A stretch of 46,289 nt of DNA from an uncultured Coriobacteriaceae bacterium (GCA_902793465.1 CADBDT010000034.1:1-46289), one strand, 5' to 3'; shown: positions 8,745 to 17,652, counted from the first letter of the stretch. Notes: generated by a model not told the origin, from the letters alone. A program made the numbers and translations.

Positions 8745-11225
8745 CTACTTCTTGCGAGCCTTTGTACGGCCACGGCCACGGCCGCGGGTGGCAGGCTTCT
8801 TTTCTTTGCTGGGACAGTCCATGTTTACGCATATGCGCCAAGGACCGCGCTGTGTGGTTACCTCCACCATGGGAGCGCCACAGTCCGGGCAGGTCTCGCC
8901 CAGCGCACGCAGCTCGCCACGGGCGGGAAGCGGATAGCTCGTTTCGCACTCCTCGTAGTTCTCGCAGCGAATAAATCGCTTGCCAGTGCGCTCGCTCTTG
9001 TGCGCAATAAGGTCGCCGTGCCTTCCGGCAGCCGCGCACGCCTGGCACTCCCCCACCTTGAGGTCGGGCTCAAAGTTGGTGGGACACTTGGGGTTTACGC
9101 ACAGCTCGTAGGCACGCTGGCGGAACGGCTGCACCTTTACGCGCGGGGCCCCGCACTCGGGACATACGTTTTCCAGCGGAGAGATTCGTCCCGTGGGCAC
9201 GGGATACGTAACGTCGCAGTCCGGCCAGCCCATGCAGCCTATAAAGGAGCCACGCGTCTTGGCAGACGACTTCATTACCAGGTCCTTACCGCACTTGGGA
9301 CATACGCCTACCTTGGCATCGGCCGTAACTGCGTCCGCGATCTCCTCTCCAAGCTCCTCCATGTGGTCTATGAGCTTACCAATCCACTCAAAGAGCGCCG
9401 CACGTGACTGATCCACCACGTGAGCCTGGGTATCGGAGCCCTCGCTCACACGCGTCATGCTCTGCTCGAGCTCTGCCGTCATCTCGGGTGTGGTTATGGG
9501 AGGAGCAAACTCGTGCAACGCCTTGATTACCGCCATACCCAGCTGGCTGGGCTCCACGGGGTCGTTCTTGAGGTACTTAACGTCGTAAAGGCGCTGGATA
9601 ATGTTTGCGCGCGTGGACTTTGTTCCTAGCCCACGCTTTTCCATCTCCTGAATAAGACGACCCTGGCTGTAGCGCGCGGGAGGCTCCGTTTGCTTGGCAT
9701 CGAGTTTCATGGAGCGCACGTCGCATACGTCGCCCACTTCGAGTGCCGGAAGCTGGTCGTCCTTTTTGAGGCCATACGGGTAGATTGCCCTAAAGCCAGA
9801 CTTTACGAGCACCGTACCCGACGTCACAAACGGTTCGCCACCAATGCTTAGGCTCACCTTGGTGTTCTCGCTTACCGAGGAGTCCATGAGCGTGGCCAAA
9901 AAGCGACGTGCCACCAGGTTGTACAGCTTCCACTCTGCCGGCTGCAAGTCGTGCGGATCTGCAGCCGCGGTGGGATAGATGGGCGGGTGGTCGGTTGTCT
10001 CTTCCTTGCCGCGCGTTGCCGTGAGCTTAGGCTGTGCAAGCAGCTGCCTGCATACGGGAGCATACGCCGGCTGGGCCTGCAAGGTCTTTACGCATTCGCG
10101 CAGGTCCAGCGACTTTGGGTACACGGTATTGTCCACACGCGGGTAGGAAATGAGGCCACGCATGTACAGCGACTCGGCCAGGCGCATGGTACGCGCCGGG
10201 GCCAGGCCCTCGCTTGCGGCCGCCGCCTGCAGCGACGTGGTGTTAAACGGCGCAGGGGGCTTTTGGGTGCGCGCCTTTTTTGCCACGTTGGTAACGGTAG
10301 CATCCTTGGCGTCGCGCACGTGCGAAAACGCCGCGTCGGCCTCCTCCTTTTTCTTGAACCGCGCAGTGGCATGGGTGGTCTTAAACGGGTCGGAGTCCTT
10401 GTGCGAGAGCTCGCCAGAAATTACCCAGTAGTCCTCGGGGACAAACGCGTTGCGCTCCTCCTCCTTTTCCACCACCAGAGCCAGCGTGGGCGTTTGCACG
10501 CGACCAGCCGATCGCACGTTGCCAAAGCCACCACGGCGCGCCAGGGTAAGGTAGCGCGTAAGCACAGCGCCCCACACAAGGTCTATGTACTGACGGCTTT
10601 CGCCCGCATCGGCCAGGTCCTGGTCCAAATCCACCAGGTTGTTAAACGCATGGTCGATCTCCGCCTTAGTAAAGGCCGAGTAGCGAGCGCGGCTTACTGG
10701 CACGTTTGGCGCCACCATCTGGATCTGCCTTAGGGCGTCGGAGCCAATAAGCTCGCCCTCGCGGTCGAAGTCCGTGCCTATAACGACCTCGTCGGCCTTC
10801 TTGGCCAAGTTCTTGAGGGCGCGGATAATCTCCTTTTCTGCAGGCAGCTTTTCGATTGGCGCCCACACCAGGTACGGGAGGCTGGGCACCTTCCAGCCCT
10901 TTATGTCCACGCCATCCGCCAGGTACGGCTTGCGCTTGGTCTTGTACGGCGGCTTTTCCAACGCGTCGGGAACGCCCACAGGCATTACCTCGCCGTCGGA
11001 CGAGATGCCATACCAACCCTGCTTCTTGTCGTACTTGAGCTCCTTAGGAAAGTCCGGGGCCAAAATGTGGCCACGCAGACCAATGGTTACCCACTCCTCG
11101 CCCTCGTGCTTAAAACGGTAGACGGGCGTGTTGTACACCTTGTCGGCCTTGGGCTTGCCAACGTCGCACAACAGGCGCGCTATTTGCGTTGCGGCATCGT
11201 TCTTCTCGGTTACAACAAGCTTCAA
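8745..11225 (-). CDS. topA: DNA topoisomerase I (type IA), archaeal-like, with C-terminal zinc ribbons
   Basis: An 826-residue type IA topoisomerase that relaxes negative supercoils. The Toprim domain holds LVVTEKNDAA at the start and the metal motif GTDFDREGELIGSDAL (151-166). The active-site tyrosine is Tyr361 in RGLISYPRVDN. GRVQTPTLALV and RANIIQRLYD are also typical. After about residue 660 come repeated CxxC zinc ribbons (VCPKCGKD, VCPECGAP, ECQACA, TCPDCGAP), then a short Arg/Gly/Lys tail. The N-terminal motif style resembles archaeal enzymes more than E. coli TopA; this is my reading, not a search result. The start is TTG at 11225, with AAGGAG six bases upstream. Confidence 0.93.
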   Translation of the reverse strand: MKLVVTEKNDAATQIARLLCDVGKPKADKVYNTPVYRFKHEGEEWVTIGLRGHILAPDFPKELKYDKKQGWYGISSDGEVMPVGVPDALEKPPYKTKRKPYLADGVDIKGWKVPSLPYLVWAPIEKLPAEKEIIRALKNLAKKADEVVIGTDFDREGELIGSDALRQIQMVAPNVPVSRARYSAFTKAEIDHAFNNLVDLDQDLADAGESRQYIDLVWGAVLTRYLTLARRGGFGNVRSAGRVQTPTLALVVEKEEERNAFVPEDYWVISGELSHKDSDPFKTTHATARFKKKEEADAAFSHVRDAKDATVTNVAKKARTQKPPAPFNTTSLQAAAASEGLAPARTMRLAESLYMRGLISYPRVDNTVYPKSLDLRECVKTLQAQPAYAPVCRQLLAQPKLTATRGKEETTDHPPIYPTAAADPHDLQPAEWKLYNLVARRFLATLMDSSVSENTKVSLSIGGEPFVTSGTVLVKSGFRAIYPYGLKKDDQLPALEVGDVCDVRSMKLDAKQTEPPARYSQGRLIQEMEKRGLGTKSTRANIIQRLYDVKYLKNDPVEPSQLGMAVIKALHEFAPPITTPEMTAELEQSMTRVSEGSDTQAHVVDQSRAALFEWIGKLIDHMEELGEEIADAVTADAKVGVCPKCGKDLVMKSSAKTRGSFIGCMGWPDCDVTYPVPTGRISPLENVCPECGAPRVKVQPFRQRAYELCVNPKCPTNFEPDLKVGECQACAAAGRHGDLIAHKSERTGKRFIRCENYEECETSYPLPARGELRALGETCPDCGAPMVEVTTQRGPWRICVNMDCPSKEKKPATRGRGRGRTKARKK

Positions 11226-11246
11226 GAGTGTCTCCTTGTGGTATTA

Positions 11247-11277
11247 GGCGCGTCCAAGACCTTATCTAGGACGCGCC
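11247..11277 (-). terminator. GC-rich hairpin between tatC and topA
   Basis: GGCGCGTCC pairs with GGACGCGCC over nine bases with a 13-base loop. It lies between the tatC stop and the topA start, so it may end or weaken the tat transcript. There is no T-run, so its effect is uncertain. Confidence 0.5.
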
Positions 11278-11304
11278 GTAGAGTCTGTGGAATAATCCGA
11301 AGCG

Positions 11305-12117
11305 CTATATCTTTTTGAGTTCGTTCTCCTCGTACTGCTCGCGCGTCCAGTACAACGCCTCCTTGCCGTCGCGCAGGATAATAACGCGTCTTGCAACGAA
11401 TAGCGAGACCTCGTAGAGCGCCAGCATAACAGCATACATTAGCACCATGGTTATGGGTGATGCGTCGGGCGTAACAACGCCGCACACCACCAGCAGGATT
11501 ACATACACATAGCGCCACTGGCCTCTAAAGGTGCGGTATGGCACGACGTGCAAAATAGACAGGTAAAAGATGATAAGTGGCAGCTGGAAGGCAAAGCCGA
11601 AGCCCACCTCCAGAAGCATGACTATGGATAGGTAGTCCTCCGCGTTTACGGTTGCAGTGGCGAACTCCGTTATCTGTTCCACCAGCCATCCGAAGGCGGC
11701 CTTTTGTATAACAAAGTAGCAAAAGACCATTCCCAAAAAGAACAGGCCCACCATGGCGGCGAGTGTGGGCAAGACCCACTTGCGTTCCTTTTCGTTGAGT
11801 GCAGGCAAAAAGAACCCGAGCACTTCCCACAGAATAATGGGTGTGCACATTATGGCACCAAAGAAGAGCGCCACCTTAAAGCGGATGGTAAAGCCACCGA
11901 GCGCGGTAAGCACCGTAAGCTGGGAACCTTCGGGCAGGACGGTCTTTATGGGGTCGAGCATTATGTCGATGAGCGTGGGCGTGGCAAAGTACACCACAAT
12001 TGCCGCAACGATTACCGATACGACTACGATGGTAAAGCGCCTGCGGAACTCGGCCAGATGGTCGAACAGGGGCATACGCGCTGGTCCTATTGGCATAACG
12101 TACGAGGCTCCTGGCAC
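11305..12117 (-). CDS. tatC: Sec-independent protein translocase TatC
   Basis: A 270-residue integral membrane protein, the receptor of the twin-arginine pathway. It has the family start MPLFDHLAEFRRRF, six hydrophobic segments and the conserved segments FKVALFFGAIMCTPIILWE and FGFAFQLPLIIFYL. The frame opens with a GTG at 12117 just behind tatA; in-frame ATGs at 12096 and 12075 are also possible, the last giving the most standard N-terminus. The tail is cytosolic and charged. It is four bases after tatA/B, so the two form a minimal Tat operon. Confidence 0.95.
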   Translation of the reverse strand: MPGASYVMPIGPARMPLFDHLAEFRRRFTIVVVSVIVAAIVVYFATPTLIDIMLDPIKTVLPEGSQLTVLTALGGFTIRFKVALFFGAIMCTPIILWEVLGFFLPALNEKERKWVLPTLAAMVGLFFLGMVFCYFVIQKAAFGWLVEQITEFATATVNAEDYLSIVMLLEVGFGFAFQLPLIIFYLSILHVVPYRTFRGQWRYVYVILLVVCGVVTPDASPITMVLMYAVMLALYEVSLFVARRVIILRDGKEALYWTREQYEENELKKI

Positions 12118-12121
12118 AAGG

Positions 12122-12787
12122 CTAGGCTTCCTCTGCCCCCTCTCCCGTTACGTTGTTTGCTGGTTGATTGGCGGCCGCCGGCTCGGGGTCGGAAACCACG
12201 GCCTTTGGCGCGGTGGACTCGGACTCGGCGCTCGCCGGCTCGGAGTCGACAGGTTCTGCGGCCTCAGCCGCCTCCTGCGCCCGTGCACGCGAGCTCCTTT
12301 GGCCAGCCGTCGCATAGAGATCGGCCACGCTTACGCCCTTGTCTGCCTGCTGCGAACCTCGCTCCACTGCCGCAGAATCTTGGGACGAACCAGCGGTATC
12401 GCCATCTGCGGCAGTACTTCCCGCAGCGGCATCGCTGGCCTTCTTTGCGGCCTCGCGCTCCGCCTGCAGGCGTGCCTTGCGCTCCGCAAACGTCTCGCGC
12501 TTGGGGGCGGGCTCGGACGCCTCTTGGGTTTCGTCCGCGATGCCACCCTCCTGGGCAGCCTGCTCTGCCTCCTCGCGCTTGCGCTGCTTGGGGGACTTCT
12601 CTAGCTCCTCGGCCGCGGGGTCCATAATGTTGGTTTGCACCACCTCGGTAAACCCATCGGACGCCTCGCGAAACTGCCGCAGCACTCTGCCTATAGTTCT
12701 CCCCATTCCCGGCAGCTTGTCGGGACCAAAGAGCAAAAAGGCAAAGACAACAATAATTACGAGCTCGGTCTCACCAATGCCAAACAC
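12122..12787 (-). CDS. tatA: Twin-arginine translocase subunit TatA/TatB
   Basis: A 221-residue protein with a short N-terminal membrane helix (IVVFAFLLFGPDKLPGMGR), the FGP hinge and an amphipathic helix. This is followed by a long Glu/Ala/Ser-rich tail of about 160 residues that looks disordered. The tail and the ELVIIVVFA start are more like TatB, but only one such gene is present here, so it may serve both roles or another copy may lie elsewhere. Start is GTG 12787, with GGGAGG upstream. It is followed four bases later by tatC. Confidence 0.88.
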   Translation of the reverse strand: MFGIGETELVIIVVFAFLLFGPDKLPGMGRTIGRVLRQFREASDGFTEVVQTNIMDPAAEELEKSPKQRKREEAEQAAQEGGIADETQEASEPAPKRETFAERKARLQAEREAAKKASDAAAGSTAADGDTAGSSQDSAAVERGSQQADKGVSVADLYATAGQRSSRARAQEAAEAAEPVDSEPASAESESTAPKAVVSDPEPAAANQPANNVTGEGAEEA

Positions 12788-12826
12788 GTATCCAACCTCC
12801 CTTGCGCCTTTTGTCAGCCGCAGTGG

Positions 12827-13138
12827 CTAGGACACGATGCCCAGCTCTTCGGTAACGCCAAGCATGTCCAACACGCGTGCGACGTTACGCTGGGGATTGG
12901 TTACCGCCAGGGTCTTGCTCGCGTCTTGCGCCCTGTGCGCTACGCCCACTAGCACACCGATGCCAGTGGAGTCTATGTAAGGAACATCCGCCAGATTTAC
13001 CTCGAGGCTAGCCGCGTCCTGCAGCAGGGCGGCATCCAGCGCCTCGCGCAGCTGCGCGGCATTGGATACATCTACCTCCCCCGCTACCTTTACCACGGTC
13101 TTGTTGTCTTGCGTCTGTGTAGAAACAGCCACGGACAT
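12827..13138 (-). CDS. STAS-domain anti-sigma-factor antagonist-like protein
   Basis: A 103-residue single STAS domain. The central motif VNLADVPYIDSTGIGVLVGV contains the conserved Ser-Thr-Gly where anti-anti-sigma factors of the SpoIIAA/RsbV type are phosphorylated. No kinase or sigma factor gene is near, so the partner is not known. The ATG at 13138 has AAGGAG five bases upstream. It lies 40 bases before tatA and 26 bases after the TPR gene, likely one operon. Confidence 0.88.
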   Translation of the reverse strand: MSVAVSTQTQDNKTVVKVAGEVDVSNAAQLREALDAALLQDAASLEVNLADVPYIDSTGIGVLVGVAHRAQDASKTLAVTNPQRNVARVLDMLGVTEELGIVS

Positions 13139-13163
13139 GTTTACTCCTTAAATAGCAGGCGTG

Positions 13164-14036
13164 CTACTGCTCGCTCTTGTTCGCAATTATTCCGGGAAGA
13201 CCCTCGCTGGGTTGCGAGTCGCTGGACAGCAGCTCCTTGTTGGTTAGCTTGTCAAAGTTCCCCTGCGACTCGTTGATGGACTTAACGCGCTGCTCCGCAT
13301 ACGACTTAACGCCGTACTCGTCGTTGGGATCGGTTTCCACGGCCTTTTGGTAGGCATCGAGGGCGGTTGTCATGTCGTAGCTCTGCTCGCTCAGGATGCC
13401 CAAATACGCCCAGGCAAGAGCGAGGTCGGGGTTCTTCTGGGTCATTTCCTTAAGCTTGTTTATCGACTGCTCGGTGTTGCCCATGTAGTAGTCGCACAGC
13501 GTGCGCTGCACAAGCGCCGCCTGCGAGTCCGGATTATTCTTAAGATAGGTGTCGTAGTAGCCAATGGCCTTGTTTATGAGCGCCTTGGAGTATTCCTTCT
13601 CTTCGTCGGTGCTGCTGCTGGATATGGCGCTGTAGCCCCAGTTCATGTACGTTTGTCCCAGGTGAAGGGTGGCGGCCATGTTGTCTGGATTCTGATCCAG
13701 ACGCTTCTGGTACTTTTCCACCTCTTTCTTGTTCTGTTCGGCAAGGCTCTTGAGCGTTTCGTTTTCCGGCACCTTGGCAGTGGGGTCGTTGGCGTCTGTC
13801 TTGGCTTCCTCCTGAGTGGTGCTGGCGCTCGAGCTGGCGTCGGCGCTCGAGCTGGAGCTATCGGCCTCCGTGCTCTGCGCGGAGTCTTGTGTGGATGCAG
13901 CGCTTCCTGCGAAGATCTGCGTGAGCGAGGGCAGTGTCATAGACAATGCCATTATTACTGCAAATACTCCGATTACTACTTTGGTGCCCGTCGACATATT
14001 GCGGTCGCCAAGCTCCTTCTTGCGCTTTTGTGCCAT
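13164..14036 (-). CDS. Membrane-anchored TPR protein
   Basis: A 290-residue protein with one N-terminal membrane helix (VVIGVFAVIMALSMTLP), a Ser/Ala/Asp-rich linker and then tetratricopeptide repeats over the C-terminal two thirds. Repeat landmarks include NPDNMAATLHLGQTYMNWG and NPDLALAWAYLGILSEQSY. It most likely sits in the membrane with the repeats outside or inside as a protein-binding scaffold; the partner is unknown. The frame opens earlier, but ATG 14036 has AGGAGG ten bases upstream and gives a basic N-terminus before the helix. First gene of the run leading to STAS and Tat. Confidence 0.85.
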   Translation of the reverse strand: MAQKRKKELGDRNMSTGTKVVIGVFAVIMALSMTLPSLTQIFAGSAASTQDSAQSTEADSSSSSADASSSASTTQEEAKTDANDPTAKVPENETLKSLAEQNKKEVEKYQKRLDQNPDNMAATLHLGQTYMNWGYSAISSSSTDEEKEYSKALINKAIGYYDTYLKNNPDSQAALVQRTLCDYYMGNTEQSINKLKEMTQKNPDLALAWAYLGILSEQSYDMTTALDAYQKAVETDPNDEYGVKSYAEQRVKSINESQGNFDKLTNKELLSSDSQPSEGLPGIIANKSEQ

Positions 14037-14165
14037 GCTAGTTCTACCTCCTGCTGTAGCCGTAGCTACATACCTATAAAGAGTCAACCTTTAGGAATAC
14101 GCTCCTTTGGGTGCTCACGTCAAGCTATCAACGCAATCGTTTGCCCATTCTACATAACTTGCACT

Positions 14166-14300
14166 AAACCACAAAGAGGGGACAGTCCCTTTGTTGTGGT
14201 TTTACACACGGCACGACAAAGGGTCAGTCCCTTACTTTAATGATGAAACAACTACTGCAAGCGAGGACCGTCCCCTTGTTGTCCCCTTAGGCTGTCCGAA
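14166..14300. repeat. Short palindromes around GGGACAGTCCC
   Basis: ACCACAAAGAGGGGACAGTC and its partner CCCTTTGTTGTGGT form a hairpin at about 14166-14202. Related half-sites (GGGTCAGTCCC, GAGGACCGTCCCC) follow at about 14223 and 14265. They lie upstream of the TPR gene, between it and the long inverted repeat at 14305. No gene is visible in 14100-14460. Confidence 0.65.
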
Positions 14301-14304
14301 AAAG

Positions 14305-14413
14305 GCGTGCCGCTTGGGGATACTCCCCATCGGGTACATCGCGGATGGGTCTCCTCGTAAGGGAACGACCGGCTCGCGATGTACCCGCAGGGGAGTATCC
14401 CCAAGCGGCAACC
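14305..14413. repeat. Long inverted repeat, second copy of the 8605 element
   Basis: Left arm GTGCCGCTTGGGGATACTCC and onward to GGGTACATCGCG; right arm is its reverse complement ending GGGGATTCC-side CCAAGCGGCA. The centre CTCCTCGTAAGGGAACGACC matches the middle of the 8605-8717 copy in position and sequence. It follows the stop of the four-helix membrane gene. Confidence 0.9.
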
Positions 14414-14462
14414 CACTCCGGTGCAAGTTCACGGACAGTCTGCCCCCAGCTTCCCACCGCGC

Positions 14463-15353
14463 CTAGTGGCGCCGCGTGTGCTTGTGCGTAATTGCTTTGC
14501 CACGCAGCTTTGATCCCACGATTACCAGCAGTATGGTAATGGCAAACAGGACTCCGGCGGCATACATGCATGTTCTAAGCGCGCTGGAAACAAGGGAGAC
14601 GCACAGTGTATAGAAATACTGTGGCTCCACGCTAAGGCCCTTGTAGAAGCCGGATGCATACATAACAAGTGGAATAACAAGCAGCATGAGCGCAGCCCCG
14701 CCCACGGAGTACGTAATATAGCGTATGGAGCGATGCACATGGTGATGAAGACGAACTATAAGGATTACGAGCACGCAGCAAAAGAGCGCGCACACCCCAA
14801 GCGCAATGAGCCCATACTTGGACATATAGCCGTTAATCGTATGCACAGCGTCCAAGCCTGGCATCTTTACCGCAGTATTGTAGATTTCCATTATTTCGTC
14901 CGTGTAGGATTTGGAAATCTTATCCAGATCAGCTTGCGTGGCTCCGCCGGCAGCCACAACGCCATCCGCAGCAAAGGCCGCATTGAGTCGCTGGCCAAGC
15001 CGCTCTCGAGCCGCAGTGGTATTTGGAGCGTACTCCTGCCCTGCAAACGCGGCCTCAATGGAAGCATCCACGTCGCGACGAACCTCTTCGACCTCAAATA
15101 CGCCGTTTAGGACGCTGGGGTCGATTCCTGTGGGCAGCGTGTAGTAGTTGGCCTGCTGCTCAACGTACTCGAGCACCTGGTTGTAAAAGGAGTCATCCAC
15201 GGCGTTCAGGACGCCGCGCGACGATACCACGAAGAATCGCAGCACCACCAGCAGTGCAAACAGGGCTACAAAGACGGAGAGAAAGAAGCCAAAAACGATG
15301 CTCACAACATCGCGGGTCTTGGACTGGGAGTATCCGTGTCTAGATCTGCCCAC
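14463..15353 (-). CDS. Four-helix membrane protein of a sortase operon
   Basis: A 296-residue protein not recognised as a named family. One membrane helix near the N-terminus (about 18-42) is followed by a soluble segment of about 125 residues, probably outside the cell, then three helices in the C-terminal half and a basic His/Lys/Arg tail. Start is GTG 15353, with GGAGGG six bases upstream; it begins one base after the sortase stop, so the two are co-translated. By context it probably works with the sortase or its substrate. Confidence 0.72.
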   Translation of the reverse strand: MGRSRHGYSQSKTRDVVSIVFGFFLSVFVALFALLVVLRFFVVSSRGVLNAVDDSFYNQVLEYVEQQANYYTLPTGIDPSVLNGVFEVEEVRRDVDASIEAAFAGQEYAPNTTAARERLGQRLNAAFAADGVVAAGGATQADLDKISKSYTDEIMEIYNTAVKMPGLDAVHTINGYMSKYGLIALGVCALFCCVLVILIVRLHHHVHRSIRYITYSVGGAALMLLVIPLVMYASGFYKGLSVEPQYFYTLCVSLVSSALRTCMYAAGVLFAITILLVIVGSKLRGKAITHKHTRRH

Positions 15354-15354
15354 G

Positions 15355-16074
15355 CTAATCCCTCCACTTTACATCGAGGCCGGCGGTGCGATCTGCAAAC
15401 ACAACAAGGCGGTCTGTCTTTCTGCCTGCCGTGGCGTGGAACGGATAGCAGGTATACATAATTAGCTGCTCCCGATTTTGGGTTTCCTCGCTTAGCAGCA
15501 AGTGCTCCAGATCGTCCTCGTTGTACACCTGCACGTTGTTTACGGTGTATTCGTAGTCACAGTAGTTTGTCTTGAATTTAATTACGTTTCCAACCTCGGC
15601 GTACTGGAGACACTCGAAGTACGTGGAGTTGTGGCCTGCAAGAATAATGGGACGCCCAAAGCCCGGAAGCAGGCTTGAAAGCGACTGCCCAACGCCGTAG
15701 GCCAGAATCTCGTCGTCGTCATACCAATATACGGGCGCATCGAGACCAATTTGCTCGCAGGTTATCTGGCCGTACTGCTCGCCACTAAGAGGGAACTGTA
15801 TGGTCTTGCCATCTATAGGGCCCGAAGGAGCACTGGAGCTGGCTGCGGCAGGCTTCGACTGGCTTGGGCTTGGCTTTTTGGCATTTGGGTCGTAGATGCT
15901 CGATAGCTCCGGTTTGAAGTTGGGGGCATCTTCGTGAATAAGAAAGGCAGCAGCTGCGGTCATCATGCCCCAAACTGGCTGCAGAGCCAAAAAGAGAACA
16001 AGGTAACCTACAGCACAAAAGGCCACTGGCACACCAAGGTATGCCAGTAGCCTAGAGGTCCTAGAGGAACTCAT
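15355..16074 (-). CDS. Sortase (class D-like)
   Basis: A 239-residue membrane-anchored transpeptidase that would join a surface protein to the cell wall or to another protein. The N-terminal helix covers about 12-45, then a Ser/Pro/Ala-rich linker. Catalytic residues are visible: His148 in AGHNSTYFE, Cys209 in MYTCYPF and Arg222 in KTDRLVV. The Cys motif differs from the usual TLxTC by having MYTC. The ribosome site of ATG 16074 is weak, fitting coupling to the secreted-protein gene 10 bases upstream. Class is judged from motif spacing only. Confidence 0.9.
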   Translation of the reverse strand: MSSSRTSRLLAYLGVPVAFCAVGYLVLFLALQPVWGMMTAAAAFLIHEDAPNFKPELSSIYDPNAKKPSPSQSKPAAASSSAPSGPIDGKTIQFPLSGEQYGQITCEQIGLDAPVYWYDDDEILAYGVGQSLSSLLPGFGRPIILAGHNSTYFECLQYAEVGNVIKFKTNYCDYEYTVNNVQVYNEDDLEHLLLSEETQNREQLIMYTCYPFHATAGRKTDRLVVFADRTAGLDVKWRD

Positions 16075-16084
16075 TTAGAGAGAC

Positions 16085-16654
16085 CTATGCGTTAAACAGC
16101 TGCTTCTTGCGAGCTACCACGTAAGCGCCACCAAGAACTGCAAGGGACACGCCAGCAACGGCAATGGTTTGTCCCAGACCAAAGCCCGTCTGCTTAACGG
16201 TCCTGTTGGTCGTAGCAGCCGTGGACGGCTTGCCACCAGTATCATACGTAACCGTGGCCTTCTTGGTGTTAGCATCAACGGTTACGTGCAGGTTGTAGTA
16301 CTTGGCACCAATCTCGTTAATGATGTTGGCAATCTCTGTATAGTGCTGCCAAAGCTCGTGGCGGGTCGTGGGGTTGGCCTTATCGAGCAGGTTGTGGATC
16401 TTGTCAATCGCACCGCTAAACTCGTTGCAAGCCTCGTCAGAAAGGTCGAGAGCCGTCAAAGCGCTTTGGGCCTCCGTAATGTACTGGTTAATGTGTTTGT
16501 CATCGAGCTGCGCCCGATCTTTCCAAGTAGCCAGCTCAGTCTTGAACTTATCGAACACTTTTTGTTCCGCGCTGCTTAGGTTGGCAGCAAAAGCCGGCGT
16601 GACGAGCGCGAACGACATCGCAAGCGCGAGGAAGATAGCCGCAATCTTCTTCAT
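16085..16654 (-). CDS. Secreted surface protein, likely sortase substrate
   Basis: A 189-residue protein with a signal peptide (KKIAAIFLALAMSFALVTP, cleavage near AFA-A). It has a helical middle of about 100 residues, a short Thr/Lys segment and a C-terminal sorting-signal layout. The last 37 residues hold VKQTGFG, then a hydrophobic stretch, then ARKKQ. QTG at 155-157 stands where LPxTG would be, so this is probably a non-standard sorting motif. ATG 16654 is chosen over 16675 because AAGGAG is correctly placed. It is the first gene of the three-gene sortase operon. Function of the mature part is unknown. Confidence 0.85.
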   Translation of the reverse strand: MKKIAAIFLALAMSFALVTPAFAANLSSAEQKVFDKFKTELATWKDRAQLDDKHINQYITEAQSALTALDLSDEACNEFSGAIDKIHNLLDKANPTTRHELWQHYTEIANIINEIGAKYYNLHVTVDANTKKATVTYDTGGKPSTAATTNRTVKQTGFGLGQTIAVAGVSLAVLGGAYVVARKKQLFNA

Positions 16655-16829
16655 AATCTCTCTCCTTTTTCTCATGCGACATTTTGAGATGCTTGGAGAT
16701 TACTTAAAGAGGTGCATACACACGCGCGTCATACGTAAAAGTTTGCGAATGGCAGCGCTTTTACCCCAGTTTATCTGCAGGTTTGCAGTATGCCATCTTC
16801 ACAGGATGCTTGCATATCGCCAACGGGAT

Positions 16830-17080
16830 GGCGCACGGAAGGTGCGTTTCGCGGCGCACGAAATGCGTGGTCTCCTCGAGGGGCCGCAAAGTCGCAGGTG
16901 GCAGGCCTGCCGACGAGGCTGCTGCATTCTGTGGCCCGCAAAAGGTGCGTTTCGAGGCACACGAAATGCAGGCTGCTCGAGGGGCCGCTCATTTGCGCAG
17001 GTAGCGGCTTCACGCTTAGAAGGCTTACATTTCGCACACCGCAAAATGCTCGTTTCGCGGTGCACGAAATGCAGTGACGA
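16830..17080. repeat. TTTCGCGGCGCACGAAATGC repeat family, three or more copies
   Basis: Copies of GTGCGTTTCGCGGCGCACGA, each continuing AATGC, occur near 16848, 16943 and 17049; the last is preceded by a reversed half-copy, CATTTCGCACACCGCAAAAT. Paired inverted copies make palindromes. The same family is found at 25060-25205, about 8 kb away, between decayed genes. Confidence 0.8.
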
Positions 17081-17269
17081 TGGGGACGGAGGCCTGCCAC
17101 TAAAGATAAGCCAAAAACTGGGATTATATCCCGTTGCCGCAGGTTGACGGGTGTTCGATGAACGAGAAGGGCGTCCCGTAACGGCCTCCGTCTCCATTGT
17201 CCTAGAACCCAGCAGCCAGACGGCACCGTCGCCGCCCCCATCGCAGGCGACCTTGCTTGCATTGCATGA

Positions 17270-17385
17270 ATATCTTAACCTGCTCACTGGACGTCCGCAA
17301 AATTCCACTCCGTGCGCACTGCGGGGCCCGTACCGCGCACGGAGTGCGTTTTCCGCGACGTCTAGTGAACAGGTTGCGTCTTTGA
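17270..17385. repeat. Palindromic element related to the 7452 duplication
   Basis: Outer arms AACCTGCTCACTGGACGTC and GACGTCTAGTGAACAGGTT are inverted with few mismatches. Inner arms CCGTGCGC and GCGCACGG enclose ACTGCGGGGCCCGTACC. Order and core bases match the two copies at 7452-7894 (CGTGCGCACTG ... GCGCACGG). Confidence 0.82.
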
Positions 17386-17652
17386 TGACAAGCTCCGGCC
17401 ACTCGTATGGCCACGCCCGGGGCCCGAAACGCACGCGGATGCGCGCGGCGCCACGCCTTCGTACAGCCGCAACAAGTTGGCCCATCTCTGGGTCAGGGAC
17501 AACCCTTTTCCCGAGATCAGAGCACCTCGTTTGTGCCAGTTGTACAGGACAAGCCTCAATTCCTGCAAACGAATCCTATCGAAAGGGATAGCGCTAAGAA
17601 TGAACGTCATACAGCCGAAAGAGTACACTAACAGGGACGATAGGAGGAAATC

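Larger units (their letters stand above)
16655..17652. other. ~1-kb intergenic region filled with palindromic repeats
   Basis: This stretch separates the sortase operon (minus) from the rhomboid gene (plus). No reading frame has a convincing start or homology. It holds the CACGAAATGC repeats (16830-17080) and a ~115-base palindromic element (17270-17385). Confidence 0.7.
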
